Below are positions 42,764-51,571 of a DNA stretch of 64,000 nucleotides, piece after piece; position 1 is the stretch's first letter, and each line of letters starts with the position of its first letter. The DNA is from Lachnospiraceae bacterium (GTDB taxonomy: Bacteria; Bacillota; Clostridia; Lachnospirales; Lachnospiraceae). The notes under the pieces were generated by a model. It was not told the DNA's origin and ran no database searches. It worked only from the letters and a program-made list of their open reading frames with translations. The position numbers and the translations under genes were made by a program. The stretch is from positions 1 through 64,000 of the forward strand of contig SFDP01000002.1 of assembly GCA_004558185.1 (NCBI GenBank), given 5' to 3'.

Positions 42764-44630
42764 ACTGAATATTACCAGAGAGCAGCTTGCCGCAATGAAT
42801 GATACCCTTTATCATCGGGGACCGGATGACAGTGGGGTGGAAATCTATCCTGTCGGGGAAGGATTTCGAGCAGGCTTGGCTCATCGGCGCCTTGCCATAC
42901 TGGATCTGTCACCTCGAGGCCACCAGCCTATGGTTTCTGCAGACGACAGAGCCGTCATTGTGTTTAATGGGGAAATCTATAACTTTAAGGAAATCCGTGA
43001 GGAATTGACGGATTATTCTTTTCATTCGGACAGCGATACGGAGGTAATCCTGGCAGCCTATCTGAAATGGGGAATTGACTGTGTAAAACGATTTAACGGT
43101 ATGTTTGCCTTTGGTCTCTATGACAGGACTGAGGAGAGCCTCTATCTGGTCAGAGACAGAATTGGGAAAAAGCCTTTATACTATTGGAGGAGCAAAGAAG
43201 GCCTGGTATTTGCTTCAGAACTGAAGTCCATCATGAACTGTCCGGGATTTCGGGGAGAAATCAGGCAGGAGCTGCTTTGCCGTTACCTGACGGAGGGCTA
43301 TTATACCCCTTCTGATACGGTTTTCGAGGGGGTCTGTCAGTTAAAGCCAGGTACGGTTCTCAGGGTTGAACGGGAAGGAATGAAGGAATGGAAATATTGG
43401 GATATCCTGGAACGATATAATGGTCTGAAAAATACCATGAGAGGAAGCATTGAAGAGGCAAGGGAGGAATTGAGCGATATTCTCAACCGGGCAGTGAAGC
43501 AACGGCTGATTTCCGATGTTCCTCTGGGTACCTTTTTGAGCGGGGGATATGATTCTTCATTAGTGACTGCCATTGCTCAGGCAAACAGCAGTAAGCCGAT
43601 CAAGACCTTTTCCATCGGGTTTCATGAACCGGAGCACAATGAGGCTGCCTATGCCAAAAGGGTGGCTTCCTGTCTGGGAACAGACCACAGGGAGCTTTAT
43701 GTGACAGAGAACGATATGTTTGCCATGGTGGAGGATTTGACGGATTATTACGATGAGCCCTTTGCAGACAGTTCTCAAATTCCCTCCATGCTGGTAGCCA
43801 TGCTGGCCCGCAAAGAAGTAACGGTAGCCTTGTCGGGAGATGGAGGAGACGAGTTTTTCTGCGGTTATAATAACTATCAGATGCTGGCCCAAATGCAGAA
43901 GCTGGACAGGCTGGGAAAGCTGACCTATGATCTTTTCCGCCTTCCGGGAATAAGGAATATGGGAATTTTTGAGCGGCTTCCCGGAAAGGTTCAGATTGTA
44001 GCCTCTAACCGGCATCCTCAGTATAGGGTCCAGCCCTTTGATTTTCTGCAGAGTGAGACAGCGGTGGGACTGTTAAAAAGCCGGCAGTTAGATCACCGTT
44101 TTCCGCAGGAAGAACGGTATACAGAAGAAAACTGGCAGATTCGCCGGATGCTTCTGGATATGGAGACCTATCTTCCGGGAGATATTCTGGTGAAGGTGGA
44201 TCGGGCCTCTATGAAATATTCACTGGAAACCCGCTGTCCCATCCTGGATAAAGAGGTAATGGAATACTCCTTCACCCTGCCCCATGAATTTAAAATGGCA
44301 GCAGGGAGTAAAAAGCGGATTCTTAAGGAAGTGGCCTACAGGTATGTCCCTAAAGAGCTTTTGGAACGCCCCAAGACAGGGTTTTCCGTACCTCTGGATA
44401 AGTGGCTGAGAGGTCCCTTACAGAAACAGCTTCTGGACTATACCAGCGGAGAATTCTTAAGAAGGCAGGATATTTTTTACCCGGAGAAAATGCAGAAATT
44501 TATCGTTGACTATCTGGAAAAGGGCGATAAGGGAAGCGGAACAGGGGAAAATTATTCCCGTTTCGTGTGGGCGTACTTTGTTTTTCAAAAATGGTATGAA
44601 AGGTATTGCAAGTGGAAAGGAAAAAGATAG
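42735..44630 (+). CDS. AsnB-type glutamine amidotransferase (copy 1)
   Basis: A 631-residue class-II amidotransferase: Cys2 nucleophile in MCGICGF after Met removal, the glutaminase motifs HRRLAILD and FNGEIYN, and a synthetase domain with the ATP loop FLSGGYDSS (Tyr where Leu is usual) and SGDGGDEFFCGY. In surface-glycan loci such proteins amidate uronic acids, as proposed for Francisella WbtH and Pseudomonas WbpS. The UDP-GalNAcA genes just upstream make this likely. Start at 42735 is fixed by the N-terminal Cys and AGAGGAAA before it. Confidence 0.88.
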   Translation: MCGICGFYGKLNITREQLAAMNDTLYHRGPDDSGVEIYPVGEGFRAGLAHRRLAILDLSPRGHQPMVSADDRAVIVFNGEIYNFKEIREELTDYSFHSDSDTEVILAAYLKWGIDCVKRFNGMFAFGLYDRTEESLYLVRDRIGKKPLYYWRSKEGLVFASELKSIMNCPGFRGEIRQELLCRYLTEGYYTPSDTVFEGVCQLKPGTVLRVEREGMKEWKYWDILERYNGLKNTMRGSIEEAREELSDILNRAVKQRLISDVPLGTFLSGGYDSSLVTAIAQANSSKPIKTFSIGFHEPEHNEAAYAKRVASCLGTDHRELYVTENDMFAMVEDLTDYYDEPFADSSQIPSMLVAMLARKEVTVALSGDGGDEFFCGYNNYQMLAQMQKLDRLGKLTYDLFRLPGIRNMGIFERLPGKVQIVASNRHPQYRVQPFDFLQSETAVGLLKSRQLDHRFPQEERYTEENWQIRRMLLDMETYLPGDILVKVDRASMKYSLETRCPILDKEVMEYSFTLPHEFKMAAGSKKRILKEVAYRYVPKELLERPKTGFSVPLDKWLRGPLQKQLLDYTSGEFLRRQDIFYPEKMQKFIVDYLEKGDKGSGTGENYSRFVWAYFVFQKWYERYCKWKGKR

Positions 44631-45733
44631 TTTTTTACAGCGGGAATCTGGCAAAAGGAGGAGCCGAACGGGTAATTATCAACCTTGCTACGGCTCTTCT
44701 GGCAAAAGGACATGAGGTGGTGCTGGCTACATCTGTTCAGCTTAAGGAAGAGTATCCTGTACCTGAAGGAGCTAAAAGGCTTGTTATCTATGAAAAAGCA
44801 GAGGAAGCCTCGGGAAACCGAATCGTGAATTTTGTAAAGCGCTACAGAAAGCAGCGCAGAATCTGGAAAGAAGAAAAGCCGGATATCATCGTTTCTTTCA
44901 TTGGAAAGAACAATGCTATGGCCTTACTTACTACTTTGGGAATGAAGATACCTGTGCTGGTATCGGTGAGAGGGGAGCCAAGCCAGGAATACTACAACCG
45001 TGCCCTGAAGCTCTGTGCAAAATATCTTTTCCCCAGGGCAGCCGGAATTATTTTACAGACTGAGGACAGCAAGTCCTTCTTTTGTTCCGGGGTATTGAAA
45101 AAGGCAGTGGTACTGCCGAATCCCCTGAACCCCATTTTTGTAGAGGATGAGAAGAAGCCGAAGGCAGAGGAAGAGAGTAAGAATCCCAAGCCCAGGAGGA
45201 TTACCATGATGGGAAGGGTGGATGCCAATAAAAATCAGAAGCTGGTTATTGAGGCCTTTGGAAGGCTGGCGCCACAGTTTCCTGACTATGTTCTGGAGAT
45301 TTGGGGTAAGGGGGAAGAAAGAGAGCGGCTTTTGAATGAGGTCAAAGAGGCAGGTCTGTCCGAACGGATTTTTCTTCCCGGTACTACTCAAAAGGTAAAG
45401 GAGAAGCTCAAAGCCTCAGCCATATACATTCTTTCCTCCAATACGGAGGGAATGCCCAATTCCCTGATGGAGGCCATGGCCATGGGCTTACCGGTTATTT
45501 CTACAGACTGTCCCTGCGGGGGTCCCAGGACATTGATCACCCATGGGGTAAACGGCCTTTTGGTTCCTGTGGGGGATGTAGAAGCCATGACTGCAGCCAT
45601 GAGACAATTGATGGAGAATGAGAAATTTGCTCAGGAACTGGGAGAAAAAGCCCTGGAAATCAGAAAAACTTTGGATCCGGTTCGTGTGAACCGGAAATGG
45701 GAAGAATATATTCTTTCCTGCTGTCAGGGGTAA
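44612..45733 (+). CDS. Glycosyltransferase family 4
   Basis: A GT-B enzyme of about 373 residues with IVFYSGNLAKGGAERVIINLA at the start and LSSNTEGMPNSLMEAMAMGLPVISTDCPCGGPR near the end, the word set of GalNAc/GlcNAc-transferring GT4 proteins such as PglH. It overlaps the preceding gene by 19 bases and probably starts at the GTG at 44612, eight bases after GAAAGG; a TTG at 44606 is the alternative. It lies between the two AsnB-type genes. Confidence 0.86.
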   Translation: MERKKIVFYSGNLAKGGAERVIINLATALLAKGHEVVLATSVQLKEEYPVPEGAKRLVIYEKAEEASGNRIVNFVKRYRKQRRIWKEEKPDIIVSFIGKNNAMALLTTLGMKIPVLVSVRGEPSQEYYNRALKLCAKYLFPRAAGIILQTEDSKSFFCSGVLKKAVVLPNPLNPIFVEDEKKPKAEEESKNPKPRRITMMGRVDANKNQKLVIEAFGRLAPQFPDYVLEIWGKGEERERLLNEVKEAGLSERIFLPGTTQKVKEKLKASAIYILSSNTEGMPNSLMEAMAMGLPVISTDCPCGGPRTLITHGVNGLLVPVGDVEAMTAAMRQLMENEKFAQELGEKALEIRKTLDPVRVNRKWEEYILSCCQG

Positions 45734-45784
45734 ACAGGGGATAGCGGACAGCGAATCGGTTATCCCTAAATTACGGAGGTAAAT

Positions 45785-47698
45785 ATGTGCGGAATTGCGG
45801 GCTTTTGTAATTGGCAGGGAGGACCTGAAAGAAACCCGGAAGAAGGGTATCAGGACAGGCTGATCCAGCTTATCGAGAAAATGAATAAGCGTATGCTGCA
45901 CCGGGGACCGGATGCAGGAGGGTATTGCCTTGAGGATAATGGAGCCCTTGTATTAGGACACAGGAGACTGTCTATTGTGGATTTATCGGATACCGGCAGG
46001 CAGCCGATGGAATCGCACAGCGGTCGTTTCTGCATAGTGTTTAACGGGGAAATTTACAATCATAAGGAACTGGGCAGAAGGCTGATCGAGGAAGGAAGAG
46101 TAACTGCCTTTCGGGGAACCTCTGACACGGAGGTGCTATTGGAGCTGTTTGAGGCCTATGGGGTAAGAGAAGCAATTACCCTATGTAAGGGAATGTTTGC
46201 CATTGCCCTTTTTGACCGAAAGGAGAAAACCCTTTATCTCCTTAGAGACAGAGTCGGAGAAAAGCCCCTGTACTATGGATTTACTGCAGGAAGCTTTGTG
46301 TTTGCCTCGGAGCTGGGCTGTATCTCCTCTATGGATGGGTTTTCCAATCCCATCAATAGAGGAGCACTCCCGATTTATTTTGTGCATGGTTATATTCCGG
46401 CGCCCTATTCGGTGTATGAAGGAATCTACAAGCTGGAGCCGGGAACCATGCTGACCATAAAGGCGCCCTACGGAGAATTTTTTCTGGAAACCTTCTGGTC
46501 CATGAAGAAGGCGGCAAAAAAGGGAGAGGAGGAGCCCTTTTCGGGAACCGGGGAAGAAGCAGCAGCAGAGCTGGAGAAAAGGCTGAAGGAGGCCATCAGC
46601 GGACAAATGGTGGCAGACGTTCCGGTAGGGGCATTTTTGTCTTCCGGAATCGACAGCACCACCATTGTGGCTTTGATGCAGTCCCTAAGCAGCAGACCGG
46701 TGAAAACCTTTACCATAGGGGTAGAGGATCCTGAGATGAATGAGGCACAGGCAGCAGCACAGATAGCGGCTCATCTGGGAACGGAGCACACTCAAATGTA
46801 CATTACAGAGGAAGACGCCAGGGGAGTAATTCCCAAGCTGGCGTATCTGTATGGAGAACCCTTTGCCGACAGCTCTCAAATTCCCACCTACCTGGTCAGT
46901 AAGCTGACCAGGCAGTACGTCACCGTGTCCTTAAGCGGAGATGGAGGTGATGAACTGTTCTGTGGCTATGGAACCTATAATTCCATTGACCGGATATGGG
47001 AGAAAACCCGGAGAATACCTCATCCTGTACGAAAGCTGGTGGGCAGGCTTTTGATGCAGTCACCTATAGAGCTGAGCACAGTGCATAGAACGAAGGCGCT
47101 GCTCATGCAGGCAGGCGGGCCGGAAGAATTATATGAGCTGTCCTGTGAGCAGGAGCCTTTGGCAAAACAGATCTGCCGGGAAAATCTCAGCTTGCCCTTC
47201 AAGCACACTCAATACGAAGCTGGCTATCTAAAAGGAGTACGCCATAATCTCATGCTGATGGATATGCTGATGTACCATCCTGATGACATTCTGGTGAAGG
47301 TCGACAGATCGGGAATGGCAGTATCTTTGGAATCTCGGATTCCCATGCTGGATAAGGATGTAGTAGAGTTTGCCTGGAAGCTGCCGATTGAATATAAATA
47401 TCGAGACGGAGAGGGAAAGAGGATTTTGAAGCATATCCTGTATCAGTATGTGCCAAAGAAGCTGATGGATTTACCTAAAAGAGGATTTTCCATTCCCCTT
47501 TCCAAATGGCTGAAGGAGCCTGAGCTAAGACAATGGGCGGAGGCTCTGATTGATCGAAAGACTCTGGAACAGCAGGGAATTTTAAATCCGGATGTGGTGT
47601 GGCAGCTTTGGGAGGACTATAAGGAAAGAAATCAATGGAGAGTGCAGATATGGTATATCCTGATGTTCCAGCAATGGATGAGTGAAAGAATATGTTAG
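45785..47698 (+). CDS. AsnB-type glutamine amidotransferase (copy 2)
   Basis: A 637-residue class-II amidotransferase with Cys2 in MCGIAGF, HRRLSIVD, FNGEIYNHKELG, the ATP loop FLSSGIDST and SGDGGDELFCGYG. It differs enough from copy 1 (only family motifs are shared in a row) that it is not a recent duplicate, so the two may amidate different sugars or positions. GGAGG precedes the ATG by six bases. Its stop overlaps the start of the GT2-GT11 gene. Confidence 0.88.
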   Translation: MCGIAGFCNWQGGPERNPEEGYQDRLIQLIEKMNKRMLHRGPDAGGYCLEDNGALVLGHRRLSIVDLSDTGRQPMESHSGRFCIVFNGEIYNHKELGRRLIEEGRVTAFRGTSDTEVLLELFEAYGVREAITLCKGMFAIALFDRKEKTLYLLRDRVGEKPLYYGFTAGSFVFASELGCISSMDGFSNPINRGALPIYFVHGYIPAPYSVYEGIYKLEPGTMLTIKAPYGEFFLETFWSMKKAAKKGEEEPFSGTGEEAAAELEKRLKEAISGQMVADVPVGAFLSSGIDSTTIVALMQSLSSRPVKTFTIGVEDPEMNEAQAAAQIAAHLGTEHTQMYITEEDARGVIPKLAYLYGEPFADSSQIPTYLVSKLTRQYVTVSLSGDGGDELFCGYGTYNSIDRIWEKTRRIPHPVRKLVGRLLMQSPIELSTVHRTKALLMQAGGPEELYELSCEQEPLAKQICRENLSLPFKHTQYEAGYLKGVRHNLMLMDMLMYHPDDILVKVDRSGMAVSLESRIPMLDKDVVEFAWKLPIEYKYRDGEGKRILKHILYQYVPKKLMDLPKRGFSIPLSKWLKEPELRQWAEALIDRKTLEQQGILNPDVVWQLWEDYKERNQWRVQIWYILMFQQWMSERIC

Positions 47699-49569
47699 AA
47701 AATAAGCTATCAGTAATCGTCAGTATTTATAATATTGAACAGTACCTTCCCAGAGCAATAGCCTCTGTTTGCGGCCAGACCTATAAGAATCTGGAAATTA
47801 TCCTGGTCAATGACGGCTCTACGGATGGCAGCGGACAGATCTGTGATGAAAAGGCTGTCACAGATACGAGAATTAAAGTGCTCCATAAAAAGAACGGAGG
47901 TCTGTCCAGTGCCCGTAATGCAGGAATAGAGGCCGCCACGGGAGAGTATATAGCCTTTTTAGACGGAGATGACTGGATAGACGCTTCCATGTATGAGGAT
48001 ATGCTGCAGCTTTTACTGGATAATCGGGCGGAGCTGGCAATCTGCAGCTATAAAAAAATCAGTCGAAGTGGCGTGGAAGACACCTCCACAGGAAAGGTAA
48101 CGCTGTGGGAAGGGCGAGAGGCGCTGGAGGTCTTTCTTGAAGAGAAGGAAGAATACCAGATTCAGAATGCAGCATGGAATAAGCTCTATACCAGAAGGCT
48201 CTTGGGAAACCTTCGTTTTCCCGAAGGAAAGCTGTACGAGGATATTGTCTATACGACCAGGCTTCTGGCAGCAAGCACAAGAACCGTATATGTTGACTGT
48301 GCTTATTATAATTATGTAATAGATCGAAGTGACAGTATAATGAACAGCAACAGGCTGGAAAGACTTTTAACCGACCAGATACCTGCCTATGAGGAGAAAG
48401 GCAGATTCTTAAAGGAGATTGGCGAAGAGGAGCTTTATCGCACCCATCAGTATTTTTTTCAAAAAAGGCTGCTTCTCCATTATCGTCAGGCAGCAGAACA
48501 AAGGCCGCAGGCCTATAAGAGCTTTTTGAAAAACATCCGTCAGATTCTCCTGACCCGGACAGACTGGAGCGTTTATCAGGGAAGAAGTGACCGGAGAGGA
48601 GAATATGTACGGCTTAAGCTGTTTACGCTGTCGCCCGGATTGTACAGAGTATTTAATAAATTCAATGAAAGTCTTCTGATTCCGGTTAAGCAGCGAAGAG
48701 AATTTCGGGGGAAAAAGGGAATCATCATCGTTCTTTCCGGCGGACTGGGAAACCAGATGTTTCAGTATGCCCTTTATCTTTATTATCAGTCCAGGGGGAT
48801 AACGGTAAAAATAGACGAGCTTACGGAATATGCCCATGAGAAGAAGCGAAAGCCGGAATTGAGGGAGGTCTTTGGTATACATTATGAAAAGGCCACACCG
48901 GAGGAAATTTGTCACTGGACCGATTCTTATATGGATTTTGCGGCCAGAATTCGGCGAAAGGTATTTGGAAGAAGAACCCGATTATACCTGGATACCTATG
49001 GATTTGACCGGACAGTCCTGGAATTGGACAATGCTTATCTCTACGGCTGGTGGCAGAGTGAGAAATACTTTCAGAGAGTAGAGGACAGGGTGAGACAGGC
49101 CTTTAGGTTTTCGGATGAAGGGCTGAACGACACCAATAAAGAGTATCTGAATAGGATTCAGAATTGTGAATCGGTGGGGGTACATCTTCGCCGCGGGGAT
49201 TATCTTGAGGTGAATGAGCTTTATGGAGGAATCTGTACGGAGGAGTATTATGCTTTGGCTATCCAGAAAATGAAGAGACAGATACCGGACTGTGAATTTT
49301 TTCTCTTTACCAATGACCCGCTCTGGGCCAGAGAGCATATGGCAGGTGAAGGGATCACCATTGTGGAAGAAAATGATGAGGCCCATGGTTATCTGGATAT
49401 GTATCTGATGAGCCGGTGTAAGCACAATATCATTGCCAACAGCAGCTTTAGCTGGTGGGCAGCCTGGCTGAATGAAAATCCGGGAAAGAGGATTATTGCT
49501 CCCGCCCGTTGGGTACAGGGAAGAGAAATGCCGGATATTTACACAAAAGAGATGGAGACTTGCATTTAG
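47692..49569 (+). CDS. Two-domain glycosyltransferase: GT2 fused to GT11 fucosyltransferase-like
   Basis: A 625-residue protein. Residues 1-about 330 are a GT2 enzyme (KLSVIVSIYNIEQYL, LVNDGSTDGSG, LDGDDWID). From about 340 a complete GT11 domain follows: IIIVLSGGLGNQMFQYALYL, the GDP-fucose motif GVHLRRGDYLE and NSSFSWWAAWLNE. GT11 enzymes make alpha-1,2-fucosyl links. The join is in one frame without a stop, so the protein should add two sugars in turn, the second probably fucose. Its start overlaps the AsnB stop by 7 bases. Confidence 0.9.
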   Translation: MLENKLSVIVSIYNIEQYLPRAIASVCGQTYKNLEIILVNDGSTDGSGQICDEKAVTDTRIKVLHKKNGGLSSARNAGIEAATGEYIAFLDGDDWIDASMYEDMLQLLLDNRAELAICSYKKISRSGVEDTSTGKVTLWEGREALEVFLEEKEEYQIQNAAWNKLYTRRLLGNLRFPEGKLYEDIVYTTRLLAASTRTVYVDCAYYNYVIDRSDSIMNSNRLERLLTDQIPAYEEKGRFLKEIGEEELYRTHQYFFQKRLLLHYRQAAEQRPQAYKSFLKNIRQILLTRTDWSVYQGRSDRRGEYVRLKLFTLSPGLYRVFNKFNESLLIPVKQRREFRGKKGIIIVLSGGLGNQMFQYALYLYYQSRGITVKIDELTEYAHEKKRKPELREVFGIHYEKATPEEICHWTDSYMDFAARIRRKVFGRRTRLYLDTYGFDRTVLELDNAYLYGWWQSEKYFQRVEDRVRQAFRFSDEGLNDTNKEYLNRIQNCESVGVHLRRGDYLEVNELYGGICTEEYYALAIQKMKRQIPDCEFFLFTNDPLWAREHMAGEGITIVEENDEAHGYLDMYLMSRCKHNIIANSSFSWWAAWLNENPGKRIIAPARWVQGREMPDIYTKEMETCI

Positions 49570-49582
49570 GCAGGGATTTTAG

Positions 49583-49633
49583 TACACTATTGATGAATAT
49601 GCCTTGCGGCAGTATCAATAGTGTATTTTCGTT
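49583..49633 (+). terminator. Terminator at the end of the first glycan operon
   Basis: TACACTATTGAT (49583-49594) pairs perfectly with ATCAATAGTGTA (49614-49625), followed by TTTTCGTT. The stem is A/T-rich and the loop of 19 bases carries its own small GCC/GGC pairing. Confidence 0.7.
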
Positions 49634-49637
49634 GACA

Positions 49638-49693
49638 GAGCAAAAGAAAAGCTGCGCAGCAGCGGTTTTGTGAATGGGTTCTGAATAGTTACG
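49638..49693 (+). repeat. Solo IS66-type element end
   Basis: This 56-base segment matches the MITE at 1788-1844 (minus strand) almost completely: GAGCAAAAG, AAAGCTGC with a variable loop and GCAGCG, GAATGGG, and the terminal TTCTGAATAGTTAC. The other end and a transposase are missing, so it is a truncated copy. It lies right after the terminator and directly before the next unit. Confidence 0.75.
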
Positions 49694-49716
49694 ATGTGAT
49701 GAGGAAAGGTCAGCAA

Positions 49717-50751
49717 ATGATTGGAACCAGGCTGTTAAAGGGACAGGGACTGGGAAATGCCCTGTTCTGCTATGTAACCACCAGATGTCTTGCAAAACGA
49801 CAGCAAACTGATTTTGCCATCCTGGGCAAAGAGGTCTTAGAGGGAATTGCCGGAAAAAACAATGGGCTGTATTTTATGAATCTGGACTTTGGGATGCCGG
49901 CAAAAGAAGAAGAATTTACCCGAGTCTATCATGAGAGGGAGGATCGGCTCTTTTTAGGAAATTCCCGTCATGACTGTCGCATAGGCTGCTACGTTACAGG
50001 GGCAGATCCCAAGCTCATGGAGGTAGAGGAAGGAACCTTAGTCTATGGGAATATGCAGGCTGAGGAGTACCTTTTACCCTATAGGGAGGAAATAAAGCAG
50101 TGGCTTCAGGTAAAGCCGGAATATGACAGTAATGAATATACCCGGGACAACCTGTGTGTGATCAATATCCGGGGAGGAGAATACAGGGGAAGCCCGGAGC
50201 TGTTTCTTGGTCGCAGGTACTGGCTGAAGGGCATGGCTCATATGCGGTCACTGAGGCCGGATATGGAGTTTATGGTGATAACAGACGATGTGGAGGCAGC
50301 AGAGAAGGTGCTGCCGGAGGTGCCGGCCTATCACTTTGCTTTGGATAAGGATTATGTGACCATAAAAAATGCCCGCTATCTGCTGCTGTCCAATTCTTCC
50401 TTTGCTTTTTTCCCTGCCTTGACCAGCGAAACGGTAAGGGAGATCATTGCCCCCAAATACTGGGCCAGACATAATGTGTCCAATGGCTATTGGGCGTCAG
50501 AGCAGAACATCTATTCCGGCTGGAAGTATATGGACAGGAGGGGAAGGCTGTATACAGCCGGAGAGTGCCGTCAGGAGCTGGAGAAATATAAGAAGACAAG
50601 CCAAAGCTACAGAAGGCTAAACCGGAAACCTGAAGGAGTTACTGCCGGCCTGATGAAGCTGGAAAGTGAGTTGCTGTACAGAGCTTCCTGGATCAGGCGG
50701 ATGGCAGGTGCACTAAAGCGACGGATAAAAGGAAGGTTGAATAAAGGATAA
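49717..50751 (+). CDS. Divergent GT11-like glycosyltransferase
   Basis: A 344-residue protein that opens IGTRLLKGQGLGNALFCYVTTRCLAK, the N-terminal GT11 glycine turn, and has LCVINIRGGEYRGS where GT11 enzymes have H-x-R-R-G-D-Y, then LLLSNSSFAFFPALTSE. The catalytic-site words are altered (Gly-Gly-Glu for Arg-Gly-Asp), so the donor may not be GDP-fucose. The start is the ATG at 49717 after AGGAAAGG; upstream GTG/ATG codons are less well placed. It heads the second glycan unit. Confidence 0.72.
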   Translation: MIGTRLLKGQGLGNALFCYVTTRCLAKRQQTDFAILGKEVLEGIAGKNNGLYFMNLDFGMPAKEEEFTRVYHEREDRLFLGNSRHDCRIGCYVTGADPKLMEVEEGTLVYGNMQAEEYLLPYREEIKQWLQVKPEYDSNEYTRDNLCVINIRGGEYRGSPELFLGRRYWLKGMAHMRSLRPDMEFMVITDDVEAAEKVLPEVPAYHFALDKDYVTIKNARYLLLSNSSFAFFPALTSETVREIIAPKYWARHNVSNGYWASEQNIYSGWKYMDRRGRLYTAGECRQELEKYKKTSQSYRRLNRKPEGVTAGLMKLESELLYRASWIRRMAGALKRRIKGRLNKG

Positions 50752-50757
50752 TTCAGT

Positions 50758-51531
50758 ATGGAAAAAATTAACGGGCGACTGCAGCTTCCCATGGTGACTC
50801 TGTGTGCCATGACCAGCGTACTGGTACCGGAAACCATTAAAGCCATGGAATACAGTATGAGGGAAATAGATTTTGGGGCAGCAGTGATTATTACCCACAA
50901 GAAACCGAGGCATCTCCCCAAGGGGATTATCTATAAGCATATAGATGAGCTGACGGATATTGACTGCTTTAATTATAAAACAGTGTATGAAATGGGAGAT
51001 TATATTGAAACAGAGTTTGCCCTGCTGGTACACTATGACGGCTTTGTGGTGAATCCGGATATGTGGAGAGATGAATTTCTGGACTATGATTATATTGGCT
51101 CTCCCTGGCCCCTGCCCAGGGAGGGAGATACCACCACTTATCGGGATATTAACGGAAACCTGTGCCGGGTGGGAAACAGTGTATCCATCCGAAGCAAGCG
51201 GCTGATGGATTTTCCCAGGCAGGCAGGTATTCCCTGGACATCGCAAAAGGGTTGGTTTAATGAAGATGGCTTTATCTGCTGCCGAAACAGACATCTGTTT
51301 GAGGAAGCAGGAATGCGGTTTGCCCCTTTGGAGTTGGCCATCTATTTTGGCCATGAAAACATGATACCGGAGATTGAGGGTAAGGGAATTCGCCCTTTTG
51401 TTTTTCACAAATGGATGGGAACTAATGCAAAGTATCCCGATTTTCGGCCCAGGAGGCCCTTAAAGAAGGCCTGGACTCAGCTTAAGGTATGGGTGTGGAA
51501 GCTGCTGTATCCCGGAAAGAAAGAGGTCTGA
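50758..51531 (+). CDS. DUF5672-like putative glycosyltransferase
   Basis: A 257-residue protein with LPMVTLCAMTSVLVPETIKAM, VYEMGDYIETEFALLVHYDGFVVNP (an Asp-Gly site like the GT-A metal motif), YIGSPWP and NEDGFICCRNRH. These match my memory of DUF5672 proteins found in glycosylation loci and thought to be glycosyltransferases. AAAGGA lies nine bases before the ATG. Substrate unknown. Confidence 0.7.
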   Translation: MEKINGRLQLPMVTLCAMTSVLVPETIKAMEYSMREIDFGAAVIITHKKPRHLPKGIIYKHIDELTDIDCFNYKTVYEMGDYIETEFALLVHYDGFVVNPDMWRDEFLDYDYIGSPWPLPREGDTTTYRDINGNLCRVGNSVSIRSKRLMDFPRQAGIPWTSQKGWFNEDGFICCRNRHLFEEAGMRFAPLELAIYFGHENMIPEIEGKGIRPFVFHKWMGTNAKYPDFRPRRPLKKAWTQLKVWVWKLLYPGKKEV

Positions 51532-51571
51532 CAAAGCCATGGAAGGCTGTGATAGGAGCAAGGTTAAGGGA

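Noticed and set aside
42735..47698. Ordinary asparagine synthetases
   Set aside because: Two different copies between GT4 and UDP-GalNAcA genes make glycan amidation more likely, although activity cannot be read from sequence.
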